Assembly: GCF_022581195.2 (NCBI RefSeq)
Contig: NC_061470.1
Location: 1,426,001 to 1,490,000, forward strand
Reading direction: 5' to 3'
From: Helicoverpa zea
Taxonomy: Eukaryota > Arthropoda > Insecta > Lepidoptera > Noctuidae
DNA length: 64,000 bases
The notes beneath the pieces were generated by a model that ran no database searches, was not told where the DNA came from, and was given only the letters and a program-made list of their open reading frames with translations. The position numbers and the translations under genes were made by a program. Of the stretch, positions 1 to 12,500 are shown in pieces (within the stretch, counting starts at the first letter, position 1; the number at the start of each line of letters is the position of its first letter).

Positions 1-309
1 GCATCTGTTATTTTCATGGGGATCCAGCTTAAAATCTTAAAAAAATCAAGGACATGTGCAGATGTCATAAAAAACCCGCAATAAACAGTGTGAAATAGTA
101 TGAATCTAGATTAGAATGTATTTAAATGAAATAAATAAATAAAAATAAATCTTTAAAAAATATTTAATAGTAAGTTTTTTATTTACTGAATCGACACTAG
201 CATTTCGATACATATTACACAATAAAACAGTATAACATAAAACCTGCATGAACATTCATACACACACAATGGAAATAAACTATATCAACACAAGCTCTAT
301 GGATACTCT
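1..309. other. AT-rich non-coding, left edge
   Basis: I see no coding sequence or recognisable repeat here. If sno continues to the left as expected, this stretch is part of a sno intron. Confidence 0.4.
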
Positions 310-624
310 AAATTCAAACATTCCCGCGCCGCGCTGTCTGACAGATGTCGCGCAGTCGCAAACAAACAGCTGAGCGCCGGTGGGTCATTCACCCCACCCG
401 GGCCGCCATTACGAATGTCGTGTTATTTTATTCGGAGGAACTTAACACGAGCTTTCGGAATGTAATATAGGTTCAAAGTATTCATTTTTAACTTGTATTG
501 ACTATTTTAACAGAGTGCCTCTTTTGATTACGTTTAAGTTCGCCTGAAAAAGAGATTTGACGTGAAAGAACATTAGTGTTAATGTTAAGATCGTCGTTGT
601 GTGTTTGACAATTTGACATAAATA
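310..624 (+). promoter_or_regulatory. putative promoter and 5' UTR of the SWIM gene
   Basis: About 325-415 is clearly richer in GC and CpG (several GCGC and CCGG words) than the AT-rich surroundings. The ATG at 625 follows about 200 bp downstream. A CpG-rich island just before an intact ORF suggests a start-site region. No TATA box or initiator is claimed; this is inference from composition and position. Confidence 0.35.
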
Positions 625-2763
625 ATGTATTCAAAACGACAACTAAAGGAATTTCTAAGTGAAATATCACAAAACGCCGAGTTCCCCATATTCACTTATG
701 TATCAGCAGAAAAGTTTGTTATTTTAATCAGGTGCCGAGTGGAACCGGACCGAGATGCTCGATACTACACCAAGTACAATACAGAATGGATAAAAAAGTT
801 CACGAAATTCACCAAAACCGGTTGGATTGTTAGACAATGCTTTCCCAAATTAAAGCGGCTTGTTTACAGGAAGACTTTTGTTTGTCAATACTCTGGGTTT
901 AACAAAACTAAGAACCCGAAACAGACGGCCGTCAGAAACAAACATTGTGAAGCAAAGATAGATTTTAAGGTGAAGTTTATCAACCGCAACACTATCAGAA
1001 ACGATGAAATGTTAAAGAAAGGTTTGAATTTGTCAATCTTTATCAACTATATGCACTCGCACAAGGTATTGACAAAAGAATCACTCAAACTGCTGAGATG
1101 TTCAGTGGAAACTGATGAGGTATTCTACAAGTACTATGCTGAAGGACATACTGAAGCTACTGCAAAAAGCTACCATGAATTGACGTTGCTTGTAAATTCT
1201 ACGGCTGACAGTAACCCACCGAGGAACACAGAAGCAAATCCTAGTGCACGTCATATAAATTACTTATTCTGTAAGAAAAAGAAAGAAGGTACTAATCCTA
1301 GCACAATCTCAGATATAATGCCTGAAAAAATTAAACTTTTAGAGGAATCTGGAGGAATGTTGAAGCACTCGGAAGACTACAATACCGTTGTGGTAATAAC
1401 ACCATTTATGAAAAATGTGTCAACTACCCATGATTTGGACAGTATAATAGTAGAGAGTACAGTTCTTAAAGAACATGTGATATCATTCTTTCTTGTACCA
1501 ACCCCTTTAGGAACGCTGCCTATAGCATGTGCGTTACATACAGAATCTAAAGATAAAATACACATGTACAACCAAGCATTTAACTATACCAAAACTCTCA
1601 TAGAATCACAAATCTCAAAAAGCTTTGAGCCAACAAAATTCATGGTAAATGAAAATGAAGAAATTTATGCTCTGGAAGAAGTATTTCCTAATGCAAACCT
1701 GTCTAAGACCCGAGTGTCTTTGTTAGAAGGAATATGGCAAACAATTTGCAAAGCAGATGTAAAAATAGATGCAAAAGAAAGTCATGAACTAATGGAATCT
1801 TTTAACTCATTGATATATGTAAATAATGTAGAAGAAGCAGACATGGTATACAAAAAACTTGAGAAAGATATGCATATTAGTTTAATTCTCAAGCTGAAAG
1901 AATATGTAGTTAATATATGGGAGAGGCGAGACGAACTCAACACACCAAATAAACTTATAGATGTATCATTACGTATGTTGAAGCAGTTTTTACTGAGCCG
2001 ATGTAATTCATACAGTATTGTCATCATGATTGATGTATTACTGAACATATTGGATAAGCACTGGCATCAAATACTCTATGCGTATTTGAGTAACAAATCA
2101 ATTGTTGAAACATATACAAAATTATTGCCTGTAGACAGAGAACTTATTAAAACAGCTGATATGAAGGATAATGTAGAAATAGTGGAAAACAAAAAGAGGA
2201 AGAAAAATCATACTTTTAACATAGAGACAATGTGTTGTGATTGTGTGAAAGGAAGTAAAGGGGAGTTTTGTGAGCATCTATGTGCAGCTTTGCACTCAGT
2301 CAATCTGAGTACCACATTAAGTGAAGAGCAAAGAGTATTATATACTTCACTGATTGGCGAGCGAGATATAAAACCTGAACTACTTACAGAACAAGAGGAT
2401 GATTTAGAAAATGATATAGAACTTACTTCTAGTGATAATGAGCAAAACGATTTTGTAATCAAAGAAGAAGTAGAAGAAGTGGAAAATAATGATCCTTTGG
2501 ATGATGGCCACACTGACAATGACGATAATTCAGAGAATCAAAATAATAATGTTGAAGTCGATAATAATATGAAAAATAGTTATGTGGCAGCTCTAACGGC
2601 ATTGAACGATGAATTTAGAAGGCTAAACAGATTGTTTATGGATAATCCTAGTGCTTCTAATTTGGACAATATAAGGCAATTAGCTAGAGAACTGAGTAAA
2701 ATAAGACCAGTAGAAAAAGTCGAATTGTCAAACATTTTTGTTGATATTAATAAAAATGAATAA
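625..2763 (+). CDS. SWIM zinc-finger protein derived from a MULE transposase
   Basis: This is an uninterrupted single-exon ORF of 712 aa. Residues about 80-146 form a FLYWCH/WRKY-like zinc-binding region (C87, C108, H144, H146). A segment about 150-185 has the phase typical of MULE proteins (KYYAEGHTEATA). Residues about 252-375 resemble the MULE DDE fold (TPLGTLPIACALH, then ALEEVFPNANLS). A SWIM finger CxCx8CxH lies at C538, C540, C549 and H551. The C-terminal tail, about 590-660, is very acidic. The expected catalytic aspartates appear replaced: E277 in IIVEST and N342 or N344 in FMVNENEE. The C-x-x-H after the second Asp region is also missing. I infer a domesticated, non-transposing DNA-binding or regulatory protein; the function is unknown. 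It lies antisense within what should be a sno intron. An alternative is an old decayed transposon ORF, but 712 codons without a stop argue against that. Confidence 0.8.
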   Translation: MYSKRQLKEFLSEISQNAEFPIFTYVSAEKFVILIRCRVEPDRDARYYTKYNTEWIKKFTKFTKTGWIVRQCFPKLKRLVYRKTFVCQYSGFNKTKNPKQTAVRNKHCEAKIDFKVKFINRNTIRNDEMLKKGLNLSIFINYMHSHKVLTKESLKLLRCSVETDEVFYKYYAEGHTEATAKSYHELTLLVNSTADSNPPRNTEANPSARHINYLFCKKKKEGTNPSTISDIMPEKIKLLEESGGMLKHSEDYNTVVVITPFMKNVSTTHDLDSIIVESTVLKEHVISFFLVPTPLGTLPIACALHTESKDKIHMYNQAFNYTKTLIESQISKSFEPTKFMVNENEEIYALEEVFPNANLSKTRVSLLEGIWQTICKADVKIDAKESHELMESFNSLIYVNNVEEADMVYKKLEKDMHISLILKLKEYVVNIWERRDELNTPNKLIDVSLRMLKQFLLSRCNSYSIVIMIDVLLNILDKHWHQILYAYLSNKSIVETYTKLLPVDRELIKTADMKDNVEIVENKKRKKNHTFNIETMCCDCVKGSKGEFCEHLCAALHSVNLSTTLSEEQRVLYTSLIGERDIKPELLTEQEDDLENDIELTSSDNEQNDFVIKEEVEEVENNDPLDDGHTDNDDNSENQNNNVEVDNNMKNSYVAALTALNDEFRRLNRLFMDNPSASNLDNIRQLARELSKIRPVEKVELSNIFVDINKNE

Positions 2764-3199
2764 CTTCAATATTAATGTGACTTTATCTTTAACTGAATAC
2801 TTACTTAAATTATCCATTAGGTTACCATGTAAAACTTGATTAGAATGGCACATGTCTGTAGGATTGAATACAGACTTGGAACACAAAACATGTCAATCTC
2901 ATATGATGACAATTATTTCATTTTTTTGCTTTATTTCTCACTAGCTTATAGGGGACTATTTCCCGCACTCTAGGAATAAAGTAACCCTTTTCTCACTCTG
3001 ACATATAAGCAATGTCCTTGCCAATTTTAATCAACATCCGTTCAGCTGTTTGTGTCTGACGTAGCAGCAAAAATAAGCACACACATTCACACTATTAATA
3101 TGATTACTAGCTGTTTCTTCGCGGTTACACTGTGTCCCGGGGGCACTTCCTCCCAGACTCGTACAAAACATATCCTATGTTACTGGGGAATAGTGTAGC
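2764..3199. repeat. 3' flank with LINE-tail remnants
   Basis: About 2935-3100 and 3105-3180 resemble lepidopteran RTE-like LINE 3' tails: a degenerate 'cttcccgcactctaggaat' type block, then 'catccgttcagctgtttg'. An AATAAA at 2974-2979 could serve the upstream gene. No coding sequence is seen. Confidence 0.4.
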
Positions 3200-3408
3200 T
3201 TAACATCCTTGACAGTCGTTACAGGTAGTCAGAAGTCAGTAAGTCTGACACCAGTCTAACCAAGGGGTATCGGGTTGCCCGGGTAACTGGGTTGAGAAGG
3301 TCAGATAGGCAGTCGCTTCTTGTAAAGCACTGGTACTCAGCTGTATTCGGTTAGACTGGAAGCCGACCCCAACATGGTTGGGAAAAAGGCTCGGAGGATG
3401 ATGAGTGT
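3200..3408 (+). repeat. tRNA-derived SINE, 3' body (HaSE-like)
   Basis: It carries the landmarks of the family: 'gtcagtaagtctgacaccag', 'cccgggtaactgggttgag', 'gtcagataggcagtcgc' and 'gaccccaacatggttggg'. The same body occurs about ten times in this window. The tRNA-like head is absent, so the copy is 5'-truncated. Confidence 0.75.
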
Positions 3409-3428
3409 AGCTTGTCATGAGTACTGAC

Positions 3429-3574
3429 TTGGCGGTGGAGACGAAGTCGGACAGCTCGCCGTCGTCGCGCTCGAGCTGGTCGAGCGTCCGCGCCTCGCCC
3501 GTGGACTGCAGGCCGATCACCACGCACTTGCCGCACTTCACCGCCTCGCGGGCCGTCACTACTGCGTGGTTCAC
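3429..3574 (-). CDS. sno: sno exon (start of second helicase domain)
   Basis: It reads VNHAVVTAREAVKCGKC then VVIGLQSTGEART, ending in DFVSTA plus two bases. The acceptor is CAG at 3575-3577 and the donor is GTCAGT at 3423-3428. It is the last sno exon in the window. Its phase (two bases over) requires another exon to the left. Confidence 0.92.
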
Positions 3575-6500
3575 CTGTAGTAAACAGATATTCTATTGTA
3601 GTCTTGAGGTAGGGAGGGTAAAATAGAAATAAAATCGTTGTTGTCTCAGTCCTTGGCTAGACTGCAGCGATCGCGGAGCGGACGACCTCAAACCATTCCG
3701 TACTAATCGCACGCGTTGCCAACATGGCGTGTTCTGATTTAAATGTTGCAGAATTTATAAGCGCAGTTCAACCACACCCTGTATTGTGGAGGTCAAAAAG
3801 CAAACTCCTTTCGCTAGTTAAATGAAAAAAATATCTCCGACACAAAAAATCCAAACATCCCCCGTGGATGGCCACGGGTTGAGCGTTTAATTTCACCATT
3901 TTCATAACCTCTTATATTTTTAACCCCCGACGCAAAAATTTCAGGGTGTTATAAGTTTTTACGGCATTAAAGGTCGTTATTCGAATCCACTATTGAGGTT
4001 AACATACAGTTACCTGTCAAAACTCAAATATAAGACCTTTGTACATACCTTAGCAGCGATACACAGGTACTTGAAGAACCTCTGATGAGCAGACCAGAAC
4101 TGTCCCCACATGGTCTTCTTCATGCGCGACTCCGCGTTGATCAGCTCAGCGGCCTCCGTGAACCGCTGCATCGCTTCTACCCACTGTGGAACGCTCATAT
4201 TATGTTACTTTCAAATTATTAATATTGTCACAATTATGGTGTAGGAACAGTGAGAATTTTGAAAGATATTATGGTATTTTTTTGAACAGAGGAAGGAATA
4301 ATGGAAAAATACCGCTGTGAAAAACTGACCCAATATGTGATTAGATTATTTTATGATTTCTTCTCAGTGGCGTGCACTTGGAGAGGCCTATGTCCAGCAG
4401 TGGACTGCGATAGGCTGATGTTGGTGATGATTTCTGATTATTTTATCTGCTCTCCGTCAAAGTAAAGGACAATGGGCACAAATATATGGGACCTGGTATA
4501 CCCCACCAATAGGAATGTCATATATATCATTGGATAGGCCTTTTTATGTGGGACAAGATTTACTATAACAGCTTTGCTGAAATGTTTGTCCGTTCTGAGA
4601 TATAGATCAAAAACTGTGCTAAAGTTAGAACTAAGTAATCTATTGATACCTCAAGTTTTTAAAGGAAAATCTAAGTACTAATAACTTTAAGTCTTGTAAG
4701 TACTACTGTGCCCGTTAGGATCCATAATTGTTACTATTATGTAGCATTTCAACCTTTTATTGTACCAACTGGATGTTGGGCGTAGTGAGAAACCGCACCA
4801 ATAGGAAAGTCATACATATCATTGGTAGGTCTTTTTAACTGGAACAACATTTACTATGACAGCTTTGTTCTATTGTTCTTCCGTTCTGAGATATAGATTA
4901 CAAACAATCTTAAAACTGATGCTAATCAATACTGTAATCTGATTTTCTTTCATACAAGACTTACACTTAGTAGTTCTTAGATTTTCCTTTAAAAACTTGA
5001 GTTATCAATAGATTACTTAGTTCTAACTTTTGCACAGTTTTTGATCTATATCTCAGAACGGACAAACATTTCAGCAAAGCTGTCATAGTAAATATTGTTC
5101 TACATAAAAAGGCCTATCCAATGATATATATGACATTGCTATTGGTGGGGTATACCAATCTGCCCATTGTCCTTTGACAACCAGTCTTGCTTAGGGGTAT
5201 TGGTTTGCCCGGGTAACTAGGTAGTTTGAGGATGTCAGATAGGCAGTCGGACTGGAAGCCGACCCCAACATAGTTGGGAAAACGCTAGACACATGATGAC
5301 CTGACCTACTCTCGGCTATCGGATAATCACAAAATCATAGTACGGCTCAGAGATAGTTTGAAGTCGAATGTAGTTCCAGACCATTTTGGACCATTTGAAC
5401 CAAGTGTATATTCCTACACGTTTCTTTTCTGTACTGACCAGTGCCACAGACTTGTCGTATGTCTCCTTGAAGGCGTCGGACAGCGGCACCTCCTCGATCT
5501 TGAAGGAGACGCCGTGGAAGGACAGCTGCCGCGCGATGTACATGCCTCGCAGCTTCATGTCCATCGCCACTATCTCCATAGCACCTACTCCTCTGTAAGA
5601 GAAATAACATTATTAAATATATATATATATAAACAAGAAAAATAAATATGTCACAGTAGGGGCAGATTTAGAAAAAAATTGGCCATAAAATATAAATACA
5701 CTAGCTTCCGCCAGCGGCTTCGCCCGCATGGTGCGTTGATAAAAAGTAGCCTATGTGTTAATCCAGGGTATCACCTATCTACATACCAAATTTCAATCAA
5801 ATCGGTCCAGCCGTTTTTGAGTGATTGAATAACAAACATACATCCATAAATTCTCACAAACTTTCACATTTATAATATAAGTAGGATAAGAGTGCCTTTG
5901 AAATAGAAACTAACATCGATTAGTTTGACAATAAAATGGAGAAATAGTTGAGAGAAAATTGAAAGGGATAAGCAAGATTGAGAATGGATTTGGAATTAAA
6001 GGAGGAATCGAAACATTCTAAAATACATAGGTATTGTATATGACTTAAAACAGACTTGACAAAAATATCCACGAAAATCCAACCGATGAGGACTTTTGGA
6101 AAGTAGATAAAAGCAAAGTTTGACATTGTCCTATATATTTCTTGACAACCACCGAATACAATTACATATTTAAAGACAACATCCATAGTGTTATTTATTT
6201 ACTCAATTATATTTTTTTACAACAAAAACTATACAACAAGAACAAAAATATTTGCTTATACCTCACCTCTTCTCAACAGCATTAATAAAGTCCATGAAAG
6301 TCGGGAATGGTGTCCCGTCGCCCCAAATGCCGAGTCGGACCATATAGGCCATATTCCTCGGCTCACTAGCACCCGTGGCGGATGCATACACTACCCGGGC
6401 TTTAGGCAATTTGTTCTGAAGTTCTAACGCTGTCAGACCCGTTTTCGTTGCTTTGCCTGACCCGACAGGACACAAGTTTTTGGCTTTGTGACACTCGTCG

Positions 6501-9500
6501 AAAACGATCTGGGTGTTGAGTCAAGGAACTTTTGATTTAAATTGTGGAAATGCAGAATTTGGGTGATTTCCATCAGTTGGATAACATTCAAGAACAAAAA
6601 GTACGATTTTAGCTGTCTTGGAAATTGTTTTTTATCGGATCTAAAAGTACCTAAATGGAAAATAAACTACCGTGTGGCATTTGCTCAGCTTTTGTAGTAC
6701 CTACCAATAGGTTTTATTCTGTTTTTAATATATTTTTCTTTCTTTGCACACTTGTCTCGAGGTAACTACTTCCCGTGCCTGGATGTAAACAAAAAGGCTC
6801 TAAGCTACCTTCGTCCTAACTTTCAGCTAAATCGTTTCAGCCCTTCTGAAGTTGTAAATTGAAGTTATGAATATCATGACTCGCTTTGTGATTCAGCCGT
6901 TTTTTAGTTACGTATAGTGTACCTATTTATCACGACTCTCTCTTATTTACATATGTAAATGCTATATAAATTTATATGTGCAAAGGATACAACGCCATCG
7001 AAGTCATCCCCGCACCACTGCAGCAGCTGCTTGAGCCTGGTCCTGTACTTGGTGGCGGTGGACTGCGTCTCGCCGATGAGCGCGGAGTAGGTGCTGAAGA
7101 TCACGCCCTTCTTCACGTTGCCGTTTACGGCTGATGAGATCTTTGCGTATTTGAACTGTGGGGGAGGAGAAGTTGTTTATGTTTGAAACATTTTTCTTGT
7201 GTTTTCATACGGGTATAAAATATAGTCTATGTTAGATGGGAAAAGTGTAGCGTAACCGTGAAATAATAATTTTTCAAATCTGTTTAGTAGTTTCGAAGCA
7301 TGTCGTATATTATATAGAAATTACTCGGCAAATAATTTTGTCTTCAGAAAATCGATATAAGTAAAAAATATTTGCAACTTTGTTGTCGAATCTTTTGACG
7401 CCATATAAGAAAATGGCGCCTCATTTTATTGGAAACTGTCAAATTATTTGCTACAGGATTTAACTGAAGATTAGTCACGTCAGATTGACTGAATAAACTT
7501 TTGCGTTAAAGGCAACTCTTTGCAGCAATTTTTTTCAGAATAGTATCTCCTATCCCACTTTTTAGATTTCCTCCAAATTCATTTATTTTTTCTTTTGTAA
7601 AATCAATTAAATATTTTTACCATACCACCACTACAAACCCAACCAACAAACATTATCTCCTTACCTTATTAAGCGGATGCACCTCAATCTTGCCCGCTCC
7701 TATATCCCTAAGGTCCCTCTCGGCGTCGTACTTCAAGTCGTTGGAGACGGACACCCAGATGGCTCGTTTGCGACCCTTTATGTAGTTCTCGAAGATTATG
7801 CCAGCTATTGTACGGCCTTTGCCTACTCCGGCACCGTCACCTGGAATCACAAAAAAGGATGTTGAAGTTTGACATTTTAAAATTTGGGGTAGGCTTTGCA
7901 GGGGTTTCCCTAAAAGAGAAGGCATTCAAACATTTTAAGACAATTTTTTTCTGTGTTGGGAGGAAACAAAAAATATACTATAAGACATTTTATCTTCCTA
8001 TGGATGCTGAAAAAGTATATAATTAGATCCTTAAAACTCTTTGTAAACACAAAAAATTATGGTATACGTAAAAGCTCCACCATAAGGAGTTCAAGTATCA
8101 CCTTAGTCAGCCTTCAAAGGCCTACAAAAGTGTAGGTGAATCAAGGAACCTCAACGAATAATTTACCGGCTTCTGATTAAATCGACTTCACAGGACCATC
8201 TTGTTTAAGAAATGACCAAATCTCATATCGTTCTAAACTAGGGCATGCAATACCGGTTTACCGGTTTCGGTTTTACCGGTAAAACCGCCCATTTTCGCGA
8301 TTTTTAATTTACCGGTAAAAATAATATGTAACCGGTAATTTACCGGTTTTTACGTTTTTGTGATAATATATAGCAATTGTTCATTTAACGTCAAATCTTC
8401 ATTATGTAGCCTGAACATAATGTAATATTGCATACATTGCATATTGTAAGAGTGTTAAAGTTGCTGTTTTTTAGGAAAGTAAACTTATGTGGCTCCTTAA
8501 CTATCTCTAGGTTAGATACAAATCTTCATTCTCATCTTAATTTATAATATCTAACTAAACAAATTTTATTCATTCGGTTATTCTGAATTTCCTCATAGCT
8601 TTCAGCTCCTATTAGGTAAAAATGTAGCTTATGCTTATTTTACCTACTCTATGACCTTATTGAGCAAGGGCTTTTACTGCACTACCATGCGGACAGCTCT
8701 GAGGACACGGTGGAGCACACAGTCTAGGTGTGCACTGCCTGGGAAGGGTACCGAAGTATCGTCGTCGAGCCAATAGGCAGCGGCGACCTCTCGCGTCCGG
8801 CCCTGGTTCAAGCCATGGTCCGGAGCGAGAGGGAATCGGAAGGTGTCGCCTTCTTCTGCGAAGCAGTCATGCTCGAGAAGGAGACGGCGGAGTGCGAACT
8901 CGCAGTCGCACCTCTCATCCCAGCCGCTGTAGTTTACCAGGAAGACACCACGGGCGCCGAGTGTCGAGAGACGACTCCCGGCCACCGTAGGCGTCGGTCT
9001 GTGGAGTGTGGACAGTGAGTTCGGATGGCTCATCGTTCCTCCGTCTGCATAGACAACAGACCCGTGTCGGCGGCCCGACTTGTTAAACGCGCAGGGCCAA
9101 GGCCTGCCGGGGCTGCGGGATTGTTCGAAAGAGTTACCGCGACCCTGGTCCATAAAATGCCTACGATTTACCATAAAAAAGGGCTTTCACTTCAATGAAA
9201 AAAATGTTTTTTTTTTCACTGTAATTCTTTATCCCGTCTTGTGACGGGGTCCGCTTTCCGTATCTTCTTCTTTCACTTCAATATATCCAGGACATCTTCC
9301 TTTTCGAGTTCGTAGATTTTCATGACATTCATTACGACACTCAACCACCACCGTTTCGGCCTGCCTCTGCGCCTTTGACTGGGTATACCTATTGAGATTG
9401 AGTACACAACATTGGCGATGTATTCAGGTGGTCTCCTTTTTACATGGCCGAACCATCGCAGCCGCTTCTCTTGCATTTAGTCGACGACATCGCGTACGGA

Positions 9501-12500
9501 TGGTACTGACATGTTTTTTTGTTACGGCCCACGTCACAAAAAATGTTTACCACCTTATACCTTGTATTTTTAATTATTTTTTGCTTTTAGACTACCCAAT
9601 CTTATTGATATAATATCACATTTTTTTTTAAATACGAAAATTACCGTTTATTTATTACCGTTTTGTAATAAATAATATTTTATTTACCGAATTTTTACCG
9701 GTAATTTTTATTTTACCGAAATTGCATGCCCTATTCTAAACTGCAAGACCAGTGATCTACTATCCGGCCGGTGCCGGACCGTCTCGTCCGGAAATCTCAC
9801 TTTGTATGTTACGTCTACTGCAGACTCGATGGCGCAATGGTCACCATGCCGGACTGCCGGACCTGAGGTCCTGGGTTCGATTCCCGGTTCGATCGACATT
9901 TGTGTGATGAGCATGCTTGTTGGCCGTGGTCTGGGTGTTACAATATGTATTTATAAATATTTATATATGTAACTATATGTAGTTTATCAGTTGTGTTAGC
10001 ACCCATAACACAAGTTAATTAATAACTTACCATGGGGCTAACCGACCGTGTGTGAAAAAGGTGTCCCGACTCGCATCATGTACTAACTACTACTGACCAA
10101 TAAGGAAGCCCGCCCTGGTGCCATCGGGCAGCAGATGTTCATGCGCCTGCGACGCGTACACGACGGCTTCCAGCTGCAGCGCGGACAGCAAGCCGGTGCG
10201 GACCGTCTCGTCCGGCAAGCTCACTTTGTATGTTACGTCTACTGGTTCTACTGACGAGAGGGAGGCGGTTTCTACTACAGGGTCGGGGTGCTTGCGGCCG
10301 AGTTTCACTGTAAACAAAGTTAAAAGAATATTATGTATTCGTTATTTAAGTTAAAGGACAATGGGCACAAATATATGGGACCTGGTATACCCCACCAATA
10401 GCGATGTCATACATATCATTGAATAGGCCTTTTTATGTAGAACAACATTTACTATGACAGCTTTGCTGAAATGTTTGTCCGTTCTGAGATATAGATCAAA
10501 AACTGTGCAAAAGTTAAACTAAAGTTAACTTAATAATCTACTGATATCTCAAGTTTTTAGAGGAAAAACTAAGTTCCACTAAGTGTAAGTCTCCTGAGTC
10601 CTACCTGCTGTGCCCGTTATTGTCCATAAGTGTTACTATTTTTTAGCATTTCAACATTATACTGTACCAACTGGATTTTGGGGATGATGATAAACCCCAC
10701 CAATAACAAAGTCATACATATCGATGGATAGGTCTTTTTAACTGGAACAACATTTACTATGACAGCTTTGGTCTATTGTTGGTCCGTTCTGAGATATAGA
10801 TAAAAACAAACTTAAAATTAATGCAGATTAACCGTCTTACCACAAAAACTTTTTAACGTCAGTTTAAGACTTGTCTAAAAAATGACAAATTATGACGTTG
10901 ACATAAGGTTCATTTTGGAGACACATTTTTTTTAGACAAGTGTAAAACAGCTGTTAAAGTTTTTGTAGTAAGGCCACATGTGTTTAAAGGAAAATCTATG
11001 TATGTCTTCGATGTACTAAGTACCTGCTGTGAGTCTGCATTTGTTACTATATTTAGCAGTTCCACCGCAGTTTTACTGTACATTGCGGAATGAAATAGAC
11101 GATATGAATATAAGGATAATATCCACATTTCGTTCATACGTTACTTTGTACATTTAAATAATTCAATATGATCTTCCAGTCTAACTGGATGTAATTGCCT
11201 ATCTGATCTCCTTACCCCGGTAATCTGGGCAACTCGATACCTCTTGATAAGATTGGTTGCCAGTCTCTTTGTCTTCTGTTGTTACCCATGTACGACCATG
11301 GACCGACCACACCAAGCATTTGCTTATGATCCTTATATCGATCGACACTTGTGGCTGTTACTCAGACAAGAGTTTCTCTTTCTCATGATCATTAAATCTT
11401 TCTTATTCTAAAGTACATAAAAAATATTCATTCGACCGGCTTTTAGTTTAACCGAATGCAGCTGAGTGTTTTACAATGAGTGACTGCCTATCTGACCTCC
11501 TCAAACCAGCTACCCGGGCAATTCACTACCTCTTGGTTAGACTGGTGTCAGACTTACTGAATTATGACTACCCGCAATGACAGCCGGAACCTACAGTTTA
11601 ACGTGCCCTCCGAAACACAGTCATTGGTGTCCAAGATATACTTAGGTAGACAGTACATACAAACTTAGAAAAGTTGCATTGGTACTTGCCTGACTTGGAA
11701 TCGAACCCGCGCACTTGAGTGGTTGGTTCTTTACCGACAAGGCCACCACGACTTACATAATGATTATAAAAAAAAATTAAAAGAAAGACATTGGTGTTAT
11801 TTTTCAAAGAAAATCAGATTACAGTGTTGATTAGTATTGTTTTTTAGCCATATCTCAGAACGGGCAAACAATAGAACAAAGCTGTCATAGTAAATGTTGT
11901 AACCTATCCATCGATATGTATGACTTTGTTATTGGTGGGGTTTATCACCATGCCCAATATCCAGTTGGTACAGTATAAGCTTGAAATGCTAAATAATAGT
12001 AACACTTATGGACCCTAACGGGCACAACAGGTAGGACTCAGGAGACTTACACTTAGTGGAACTTAGTTTTTACTCTAAAAACTTGAGATATCAATAGATT
12101 ATTAAGTTAACTTTAGTTTAACTTTTGCACAGTTTTTGATCTATATCTCAGAACGGACAAATATTTCAGCAAAGCTGTTATAGTAAATGTTGTTCTACAT
12201 AAAAAGGCCTATCCAATGATATGTATGACATTGCTAATGGTGGGGTATACCAATCTGCCCAATGTCCTTTATGAAACATAATATAAATGTAATTAAATTT
12301 TGATAAATATAATATAACAGCCTACAGCCTAGCTTAATAAAAACTACCTTATGTGTTATTTTGATAATTTGTAACATTATATATTTAAGTTAGTATTTTT
12401 ACTTACATTTTGAAGGCATGTAATCTGCATATGTCTCAGCCACACCCATCTCTTCATCGTCAACTTCCTCCTCGTCTCCTCCAATCTAATTCATATAAAC

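Larger units (their letters stand above)
8239..9733. mobile_element. hAT-type DNA transposon, non-autonomous, carrying LINE fossils
   Basis: Terminal inverted repeats TAGGGCATGCAAT...ATTGCATGCCCTA are flanked by a perfect 8-bp target duplication TTCTAAAC (8231-8238 and 9734-9741), diagnostic of hAT insertion. The subterminal regions are rich in ACCGGT/TTACCG words. There is no transposase ORF. The interior holds two unrelated LINE fragments. The element sits in the sno intron between exons 10098-10307 and 7665-7840. Confidence 0.88.
10354..12269. mobile_element. foldback TIR element, family A, with nested insertions
   Basis: Same ends as the element at 4465-5174 (AAGGACAATGGGCA), with TA on both sides (10352-10353 and 12270-12271). 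The 1.9-kb span is enlarged by a MITE (10834-10974) and SINE sequence (11170-11760). The arms at 10354-10800 and 11840-12269 mirror each other. Confidence 0.78.

Noticed and set aside
8674..9174. Minus-strand ORF of 166 codons
   Set aside because: Antisense shadow of the R1-like LINE fossil, which reads on the plus strand.
9824..9900. Possible tRNA gene
   Set aside because: It has A/B-box matches but no proper cloverleaf end, and it continues into a SINE body.
11690..11760. Possible tRNA gene on the minus strand
   Set aside because: Head of a SINE; the body follows directly.
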